64,000 nt of DNA from Ustilaginoidea virens. Taxonomy: Eukaryota; Ascomycota; Sordariomycetes; Hypocreales; Clavicipitaceae. The notes beneath the pieces were generated by a model that did no database searches, was not told the DNA's origin, and saw nothing but the letters and a program-made list of their open reading frames with translations. Within the stretch, counting starts at the first letter, position 1; each line of letters opens with the position of its first letter. Positions 55,850 through 64,000 of this stretch are shown one piece after another. A program made the position numbers and the translations under genes. Where the stretch lies: positions 1,488,001 through 1,552,000 of the forward strand of contig NC_057320.1 in NCBI RefSeq assembly GCF_000687475.1. Direction: 5' to 3'.

Positions 55850-57280
55850 AGATATCGATAGAGGGAATAAAGGCGGTATTCTATATAGCCGCTACAACCC
55901 GATTACTATAATCGCAAATAGTATGCAGTATTACTAGACCGAGATTAAGCCTACCTAAAGGTAGGTGCGACTTATAGCTAATATTATTAAAGACTTTATA
56001 AAAGAGCTATAGGACTATATCCCTTTAGTAGTATTAAGAAGAGTGCGAGAGGCTATAAATTTTATAGTAGAATCCGCCTAGTAAAAGACCGACCTAGGAA
56101 ATATCTATACCCCTATTAGAACCTTAATGCAGACGATTGAAACTATAATTAATAAGACTATATAGAATCTCCTAAAGACTATACTAGCCCCTACTATATA
56201 GGTAATTATTACTATATAAGGATATACTGCTACTATACTACCCTAATATAGCTTAGCTCCCTTAATAGTACCCCCCTATATTTACTGAGAAGTCCTTATT
56301 AAAAGAAATACTATTAGTAGAATCTTTTAAAACTATACCCTAATCGAAATTATTAATATAATTAATAGGGCTATTACTAAGGGAGCGGTAGTTACAGCCT
56401 ATAGGCTCTATAATAGTAATATAATCATCACCTTTAAAAAAGAAAAGGCAAGCTATATTACGGATATAGCTTAGACCTGCCCTACCTTTAGCTAAAAGGC
56501 AGAACTTAATCGATACTTATTTAGTATTATTATTAAGAGTTTCCTGACCTATTATATTATAAATACCGTAATAGAAGATATCTAATCGAACTTTACTAAA
56601 GCTAATAGAGAGGGCTTTATTAAGGTCTCCCCTTACTACCCTAAGGGGATTATAATATAAGCGCCCCTAATTATAAGGGTTAATTCTATCGACCTTATAA
56701 ATAAGCTCTATAAAGCAGGTATTATATATTAAGCAGAAATATTTAAAGCCGAACCCTATAATAATACTATATACCCCCGCTAGTACTATAATTACTTTAA
56801 ATTCGGCTATATCGCTATATACTATATAGTAGTAGCCTGCTATAGCTAATACAGCTTTAAATACTACCTAAAGGGTAAAAAAGGTTGCCTAGCTATAACG
56901 TAAAACTAATGCGAATCCTACTTTAACTATTATAGATCTTACTTAGTATAGTCCTGCCTCTATAAGGTAGCGAATAAATAATAGGAAAACGCTAGAAATT
57001 CTTATAGTAATAGACCGAGGCTCTTTGCCTTATATATCGCATTAGCTGCTAATACTATCCCTATTGCGGACTAAAGCTATTACTGCGCAGCTAATAGGTC
57101 CCCTTTATATAAGCCCTCCCCTTAGAAATAAGGTCGCTTAATTAGAAGTATTAATAGGACCTCCTATATTAAAGCTAGAAGTAGTATTACTACCTTTTTT
57201 TAAGCGGCTTTCGCCCTAGATTATAGTATAACCGCGCCTACCTTAGGTACCTAACCTATAGCCACCCTAAATATACCGCT
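55850..57280 (+). pseudogene. LINE A3 ORF1
   Basis: Zinc-knuckle protein of the LINE. With stops read as Gln/Trp the frame gives KELQDYIPL, NREGFIKVS, and the knuckle YYNYFKFGYIAIYY at about 56785-56830, in which all Cys and His have become Tyr. A second Cys-rich stretch ends at NSYSNRPRLF (about 57000-57030). Compare A4, where part of the same knuckle is intact. Confidence 0.75.
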
Positions 57281-57289
57281 ACTATTAAC

Positions 57290-60200
57290 CCCCTTGCAAT
57301 TATCTATATAATAATAGTCTTTTATTAGAATATATAGAAGAAAATTACCCTTATAAGATTAGCATTTTACTATTAGTATAAGCCTAATATTATAGCGATC
57401 TAAAAACCTATTGCGCTTAATCGAGCTCTATTAAGCCCTAGCCTTAGAAGATATATATTAGTATTATATAGTAGAAGAGCAGTAATATATATCTATAAGC
57501 GGTATAGGCCTAGCATATAGTCTAATAAGAAAGGACCTAATTAATATAAGATCTTCTTATTATATACTAATATCTACTTAATTTACTTTTTAAATTATAA
57601 ATTAAATTAAATAACCCCCTTTTTTATATTTACTAAGCTTTTACCCCGCCCCTATAGTGCCTTTATTAGGGACTTTAATATATATTATCCTCTTTAAGAT
57701 AGTTTAGACTAAACCTCGCCTAAGATTAATACCCTTTTTAAACTTATAACCTAATAATAGCTTAGATTAGCTACCCTTTATAGTAAGATAATAAGGTAGG
57801 CTCCTAAAAAGAGAAATAGTACTATTAACTATATATAGGTTATATAAGATATTATAGTAGAATATCTTAGAAATACTAACCTTATTAGATCTAACTATAT
57901 CCTTTAGCTTATATACATTAAGACCGGTAATTACTATATAAAAGCCCCCCTATAAAGAATAGTTAGAAGTCCTTTAATTAATATTTTGCCTAAATCGAAA
58001 CTAAAAACTAACTTACTACTTTTTATACTAAAGCCCTATTCTACTTCCCTACTAAAATAGATATATATATTATATAGCTTACCGGCTAATTCTAGAGTAT
58101 TATTAATATTGCGCCCCTAAAGAAGGCACCTAAAGCTCCTAGTGTAGAGCCCTAGTAAAACTCTTATACTAAAATAGCCTAAAATACCGCAAAAAAGGCC
58201 TACTGAAAATAGGTAGTATATTATACCCTAGAGAATCTTAATATTATATAAAAGGTAGGGGCGATCTAGTCTTATATTATATAAAAAGAATAATACTAAT
58301 TATAGAGAGAAGCCCTTAATAAAGCCACCGCCTAAAATACTAACCTATAGTCTTTAGAGAAATAAGCCTATCTATATAATAGCCTCTTATCTAAATTAAG
58401 AGAGATCCCTCTACTAAAATAAAGCAGCCTAGGCCTAAAAGCTATAATATATAAAAAAAAAGTATAGGTTTTTATTAAGCGGTTCTTCCCTACCTCCTAA
58501 GCCATTTATAATAATATCCCCGACCTAATATTCCCCTAGCTTACTACTATTATATTCCCCCCTATTAATTCCTTTTCCTATAAAAAGGTATATATCGCAC
58601 TACGCAATATAATAGGCTGGAAAGTATTAGGCCTTAATAGGCTCCTAATAGGATTCCTTAAAGTATATAGCCTTTTACTTATTACTACTCTAATATACCT
58701 CCTAAATAAGATATACTATATTAAGTATTACCTAGCTTAGTATTAAGAGGCTAGAGTAATAGTACTATAGAAATTAGGAAAAAAGCTAAAAGAGTATTCT
58801 AAGGTAAAAAGCTAAAGACTAATATCGCTTTTTAACCTAATAGGAAAAGTCTTAAAAGCTATAGTTATATAGTAGCTTACTACCGCTTTTAAAAAAGGCA
58901 ACCTCCTTTTAGACCTCTAAATAGGCAATAAGGCAAACCGGTTAACTAATATAGCCCTAAGTATACTAGTCGAAATTATATATACGATCTAGTACTATAG
59001 TAGGATTGCCTTGCTATTTTAACTAGATATCTTAGCTATATTTAATACTATTAATTATACCTGTTTTATCTATTTACTATTAGAGAAAAGGCTTTTACCT
59101 TAATTAATAGTATAAATATATAGCTTTACCGACTTATATTTAGCGTAAATCTACTTTAAGAGGCAATTTATAGATAAACTATTAATTACCGCTAGGGTCC
59201 CTTAAGGGTCCTTTTTCTTTTTTATCCTCTTCTTTATCTATATTATACTACTTTATAAGAGACTATAAGAGGTTATATTAATTATTATACTAGGCTTCGC
59301 TAATAATACTAATATTATAGCCTATAGGAAAAATATAGGGGAGACTAAAGTACTACTTAAGAAAGTATAAGCTATTTATAATGATTAGTTTAAATAAATA
59401 AGACTAAATTTTAACCTTAGTAAAAGCAAGCTTATCTATTTTACCTATATATATAAAGCAGACGAGACCTTAGTATAGCTTAAAACCGCTACAATATAGC
59501 TAAAATAGTATATTAGATTTTTAGGGGTCGAAATCTATTATAAGCTAAAATAGAAGGAATACTATATTAAAATCGTAAAGAAACTTAAGTAATAGCGATT
59601 CGCACTTATAGTAATAGCGGCCTCTACCTAGGGCTACTAATATCGGGAAGTATGCCTTATCTATATATAGGTTATCTAAACCTCTATCGCTTTTGGCGTA
59701 AAGGTATAATAAACTTTTTTTGCCTATAGAGGGGTAGCAAAAGGTATTATAAAATCCCTAGCTATAGAATAATCAGCCTACCTTTATATAATTATTAGGG
59801 CCTTTAAGGCTATACCGCTAGATACCCTTAAGACTAAAGTAATTATACCCCTAATCGACCTTTATTTTAATTATATCTATTAGCGGTTCCTTAAAAGAAT
59901 AGCTAAAATAGGTATAACCGATAGGATTAATTATATATTAATAGTAATAGCGGTAATACTTTAATACTAATAAAGGAAGGGTAATTATAGACCCCTAGTT
60001 TATACCCTATTTCCCGATTTTAACTCTTATTAGTTTTTAGCTAAAAAAAGACTAATAAAAGACTAATATAATTGATAGTAAAATAATTAGGCAGTAGTAA
60101 AGGTAAAATACCCCTAATATAAGACCCTAGCGGCCGAAAGGGTATTAAATTTCTATTTTATAGCGAAAATAACTTAATTATATAAAAGCCTATAAAAGTA

Positions 60201-60690
60201 TAAATTAGTAATATTTACCTAACTCTATATAAAAAAAATCGGCCTTAACTCCTTTTTTTACCTTTAATAAGTTTCTTTAGTACTATTACCTCTTTATTGC
60301 TATAAAAAAGGCCTAGAAGACCTTTACTATATTATCCTCTCCTACATAAAGTACTATAAATAAAGGCATATACTTTTTAAATCTAGTTTTAGCCCTAGCT
60401 TATTTTGCGATTAATATAATATATCTATCGCACTCGATAAACTATACCTTATATAAATAATCGCCTATTAGATATTTAATATTAATCGATTTAATTAATT
60501 CTAGCTTGCCTAATCCCTCTAGTATAATATAGCTAAAGGAGCTACTAAATACCCCTATATAGCCCTTATATAATATTTATAGTAATCCTATAGTAAGAAC
60601 GAGGAGCCTTAGGAATAAGTAAATCTTTTAGGCTTTATAGGCTAGAATTAGTCGATAGTTATTATATTAATATTAAGGGTATCCTCTTTC
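57290..60690 (+). pseudogene. LINE A3 ORF2: endonuclease and reverse transcriptase
   Basis: Endonuclease about 57300-58000 (IAIQKP near 57395, DFNIYYPL near 57670), linker, RT about 58620-59560 with the box FANN (59296-59307) for FADD, both catalytic Asp changed to Asn. The C-terminal finger follows at about 60240-60400. No RNase H seen. Dense TAA/TAG. Confidence 0.87.
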
Positions 60691-62080
60691 CCCTCCCCTT
60701 TTTTACTCCTTTTATTACCCTCCCCCCTTTTATCCCTATTATCCCTAATTTACTCCCCTTTTAAAGCCCCTTCTCCCCCCTCTTAAGCTAAAAAAACCTA
60801 TAATAATATAGTAATATCCTTTTAGGTATAGGCGTATTATTCTAAAGTAAAGACCTTCCTTTCTTTAAGGTCTAATATCTCTTAGATTACCCTAAGATTG
60901 CTAAGGCCCCCTACTACTACTACCGCTGCTATTACCGCCGCCTAATTATACCCTTAAGAGGTAAATACCTATTTAGCCCTCTATTAGAGGGCCTTATAAT
61001 TATCTACCTAAAGGTAAAGATAGTTAGCTATTAACCTATGCTATATATAAATTAAAAACGCACCTTTATCCCTCTAGTAATAGTCTCCTATATATCTAGG
61101 AGTTTTTATATTAAGACCTAGTTCTTAGGGGTCCTTTCTAGGGGTATATATATCTTACCTATAAAGGCATAGGGATAGTAAGCCGCACTAGTCCCTGCCT
61201 ATATTAGCCTTGCTAGAGAGCGGGTATAACCCGGTCTATACCTTATTAGCTATAGTATTTATACTTAGGATCCTCTAAGTGCATTAGATATAGCCTATAT
61301 AGCTATACGCGTAATTTGCCAGGCTACTATATAAGGGTTAGCTATAGTTCTACCGCGCGTAAAATCTATACTTACCCCCTTATTTAATATTGCTAACCGC
61401 TTTAGCATCTTTATTCTTACTATTATTATTCTTATTATTGTTATTATTATTACTGCTGCTGTTATTACTATTACTACTGCCGTTCTGCTAATAGGGTTAG
61501 TACCGGCCCTATATTACAATAGAGGGGTTATTATATACTTTAAAATTAGTATTATAGAGGAAAAAAAGAAAAGAAGGAAAGACATTAAGTTGGGGGGTAT
61601 CGCTAACCTATATACTGATGTAGTGCCTAAGGCCGCCTGCTTCTACCTTTAGAATTAGCTTACTTTCTCTTCCGATTAAAAAATTAATATATACTGAGAA
61701 GTGCCCGGGCTATTATAGATGCGCCCCTAGCGAGAATATGCCTATTGCGAGCGCGCTGCTGGCCCTACCCCCCCGGCTTTACCCTCCCCTTACTTCTTAT
61801 CCGATAAGACCTCTAACCTAGACCTAATATTCCGGGACTTCTTACTCGCATTTTTCCTATATAATACCGCTAGATATAGTCCTAAGCGATTGTATGCCCT
61901 ACTTTCTTACGCACCGGATACCCGCCGCCCCTACTGCGGGGCGATAAAAAGTAGTAATTAAGAATGTAGGAAGGGTTTTCCTCCTGGCTACCGAGATTTT
62001 CCTTTCCGAATCATCTTTATAGAAGTACTAGATAGGTTATTTAGCTCTAAATAGCCTCTAGTGTAATTCAATAATAATAC
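60691..62080 (+). other. LINE A3 3' region
   Basis: About 1.4 kb: pyrimidine-rich tract (60690-60785), triplet repeats (61395-61490), stem-loop 1 (61983-61995, weakened by one likely RIP change), stem-loop 2 GGTTATTTA-GCTC-TAAATAGCC (62035-62056) and tail. The antisense frame seen in A2 is recognisable here in the same phase through the Lys/Glu-rich part. Confidence 0.7.
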
Positions 62081-62213
62081 TTAGTAACCCCTTTTAGTTT
62101 AACTAAAGCCTTTATAATATTCTAATATTATATAAATAGGGCTTTAAGGGATATATCAAGAGACTTTACTATAGCCTATTTTAATAATATTTTAGTCTAT
62201 ATAGGGGGCTTAT
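62081..62213 (+). pseudogene. Gypsy G3 RT, continuation
   Basis: 133 bp of the RT after LINE A3: SLTKAFIIF, then the catalytic box YFNN (62177-62188) in place of Y(L/F)DD, then ILVYIGGL. LINE A4 interrupts it here. The first 14 bases are the A3 duplication. Confidence 0.88.
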
Positions 62214-62378
62214 AGGAAAAACTTTCGCGATTTCGCCCGCACCCAGGTAGCGGCACGGAACCGCCTCTAAAATTAATTCTAATATTCCTAATCGCTTTTT
62301 CTCGTCCGTTTACCCCCCTCACCTATAGCGTATTGCGTCTAGGGAGTAAGCGCAGCGGGCGCAAATAAAGTAATAGAT

Positions 62379-63770
62379 ATCGATAGAGGGAATAAGGGCG
62401 GTATAGTATATAGCCGCTATAACCCTAATACTACGATCGCGAATAATATATAGTGCAACCAGACCGAGACCGAACCTACCTAAGGGCGGAAGCGACTAAT
62501 AGCCGATATTATTATAGATTTCATAAAAGAGCTTTAGGACTATATTCCCCTAGCGGTACTAGGAAGAGTGCGAGAGGCTATAAACTTTATAGTAGAGACT
62601 GCCCGGCAAGAGGCCGACCTAGGCAATATCTATACCCCTATCGGAACCCTTATATAGATAATCGAGACCGTAGTTAATAAGGCTATATAGAATCTCTTAA
62701 AACCTACTATAGCCCTTACTATATGGGCATCTATCGCCGTATGAGGACTTATAGCCGCTATACCACCCTAATATAGCCTAGCTCCCCTTGCGGTACCCCC
62801 CTATATCTACCGTGAAGTCCTTATTAAAGGAAATACTATTAGCGAAATCCTCTAGAACCGCACCCTAATTGAAATCGTTAATATAATTAATAGGGCTACT
62901 GCCGAAGGAGTAGTAATTACGGCCTATAGGCTCTATAATAGTAATATAATTATTACTTTTAAAGAAGAAAAAGCGAAGTATACTATAGATACGACCTAGG
63001 TATACCCTGCCTTCGGCTAAAAGGCGGAACCTAACTAATGCTTATTTAGTATTATTATTAAAAGCTTCCCGACCTATTATACTGTGAATGCCGCGATAGA
63101 GGATATCCGATTGAACCTAACTAAGGCTAATAGAGAGGGCTTTATTAGGGTCTCCCTTTATCGCCCTAGGGGGACTATAATGCAGGCGCTTCTAATTATA
63201 GGGGTAGACTCTATCGACCTTATAAATAAGCTTTATAAAGCCGGCATTATATACTAAATAGAGATATTTAAAGCCGAACCTTATAATAATACTATATACC
63301 CTCGCTAGTACTATAATTGCTTTAAATTCGGCTATATTGCTGCATACTATATAGCGGCAGCCCGCTATAGCCGGTGCGGATCCGAATGCTACCCAAATAG
63401 CGATTAAAGCTGCCTAGCTACTATATAAAACTAATGCGAATCCTGCCTTAACTACTATAGATCCTACCCGGTATAGTCCCGCCTTTATAAAGTGGCGAAT
63501 AAATAATAGGAAAAAGCTAGAAATTCCTATAGCGATAGATTGAGGCTCTTCGCCTCGCATATAGCATTAGATACTAATACTATCCTAATCGCGGATTAAG
63601 GCTACTGCTATATAGCTAGCGGATCTCCCCTACATAAGCCCTCCCCCTAGAAATAAGGCCGACTAATAGGAAGTATTAATAGGACCCCCTATATTAGGGC
63701 CGATAGTAGTATTACCGCTTTCCTCTAAGCCGCCCCTATATAAGACTATAATACGACCGCGCCTACCCTA
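62379..63770 (+). pseudogene. LINE A4 ORF1
   Basis: Best preserved ORF1. With TAG/TAA read through, the frame gives KELQDYIPLAVLGRVREA, NREGFIRVSLYRPRGT, then a knuckle YYNCFKFGYIAAYY (about 63309-63350) with one Cys kept, and further Cys pairs (RCGSEC, CESCLN) to about 63500, ending NSYSDRLRLF. This supports a two- or three-knuckle C-terminus as in other Tad-like ORF1 proteins. The 74-codon frame at 62453-62677 is in another phase and is a shadow. Confidence 0.75.
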
Positions 63771-63779
63771 GACGCCTAA

Positions 63780-64000
63780 CCTATAGCCACCTTTAATATA
63801 CTGCTACTACTAACCCCCTTGCGACTATCTATATAATAATAGTCCTCTACTAGAATATATAGAAGAAAACTATTTTTGTAAGACTAGCACTCTATTACTA
63901 GTGCGAGCCTAATATTATAGCGATTTAAGAACCCATTATGCCTAGTTAGACCCCGCTAAGCCCTAGCCTCAGAAGATATATATTAGCAGCATACAGCAGG
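63780..64000 (+). pseudogene. LINE A4 ORF2, start of endonuclease
   Basis: Begins with the segment homologous to 57290-57500 of A3 and 4300-4520 of A1; contains the point equivalent to IAIQKP. Cut by the window end. Confidence 0.75.

Larger units (their letters stand above)
55671..62080 (+). mobile_element. LINE A3, Tad-like, full length
   Basis: A 6410-bp LINE inside the RT of gypsy G3, with a 14-bp duplication. About 22 bp of unrelated sequence (55671-55692) precede the conserved GAACTTTCGCGATTTCGCC. ORF1, ORF2 and 3' region follow as in A1/A2. The end is GTAATTCAATAATAATAC. Closer to A2 than to A1 in the 3' region. Confidence 0.93.
62214..64000 (+). mobile_element. LINE A4, 5' part (runs off the window)
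   Basis: Second LINE inserted in gypsy G3, 130 bp after A3. It begins with the consensus AAACTTTCGCGATTTCGCC at about 62218 and continues through ORF1 into the endonuclease. The 3' end and the second duplication lie right of the window. Confidence 0.9.

Overview
The window looks like a block of heterochromatin from a filamentous ascomycete (Pezizomycotina) built entirely of nested, decayed retrotransposons. I found no host gene, tRNA or rRNA. Three things point to the organism type. CpA/TpG is depleted and TpA enriched almost everywhere while CpG is kept, which is the signature of repeat-induced point mutation (RIP). Pol genes are broken mostly by TAA/TAG at positions where the family has Gln or Trp. 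The elements are typical fungal families: Tad-like LINEs, Ty3/gypsy chromoviruses and a Ty1/copia element.

Families and copies (names are mine). LINE family A: A1 (+, 2619-9252), A2 (-, 10379-16756), A3 (+, 55671-62080), A4 (+, about 62214 to the window end), A5 (-, 49634 to about 52369, truncated by the window logic below). LINE family B: B1 (-, 19834-26661) and fragment B2 (+, about 52370-52958). Gypsy chromovirus: G4 (-, 317-2618 and 9271-9536), G1 (+, 9537-10378, 16757-19833, 26662-29739), G5 (+, 29740-36059), G2 (-, about 36060-39079 and 46393-49633), G3 (+, 52959-55670 and 62081 to about 62213). Copia: Copia-1 (LTR end only, 1-316) and Copia-2 (-, complete, 39080-46392).

Layout. The pieces fit together like nested dolls. 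Copia-1 and A1 sit in G4; G4 in the gag of G1; A2 and B1 also in G1; G1 in the gag of G5; G5 in the 3' part of G2; Copia-2 also in G2; G2 in A5; A5 apparently in B2. On the right, G3 sits in B2, and A3 and A4 sit in G3. Four LINE insertions (A1, A2, B1, A3) are bounded by 14-18 bp target-site duplications and Copia-2 by 5 bp (GTATA). Most missing halves are predicted to lie to the left of the window.

How the parts work. Each LINE has a 5' UTR, ORF1 with zinc knuckles, ORF2 (endonuclease, reverse transcriptase, C-terminal zinc finger, no RNase H seen), a long 3' region and a stem-loop-rich 3' end with an AAT-type tail. The gypsy elements run LTR, gag (CCHC), protease, RT, RNase H, integrase, chromodomain, a 1.9-2.2 kb extra 3' region, polypurine tract, LTR. 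The chromodomain offers a reason for the pile-up, since this class integrates into heterochromatin. Copia-2 is the youngest: 719 bp LTRs that differ by eye at about twenty sites, one continuous gag-pol frame, an intact YVDD, and a primer-binding site matching the anticodon arm of initiator tRNA-Met.

Limits: ORF boundaries inside RIP-damaged elements are approximate, and identities are by motif reading, not database search.
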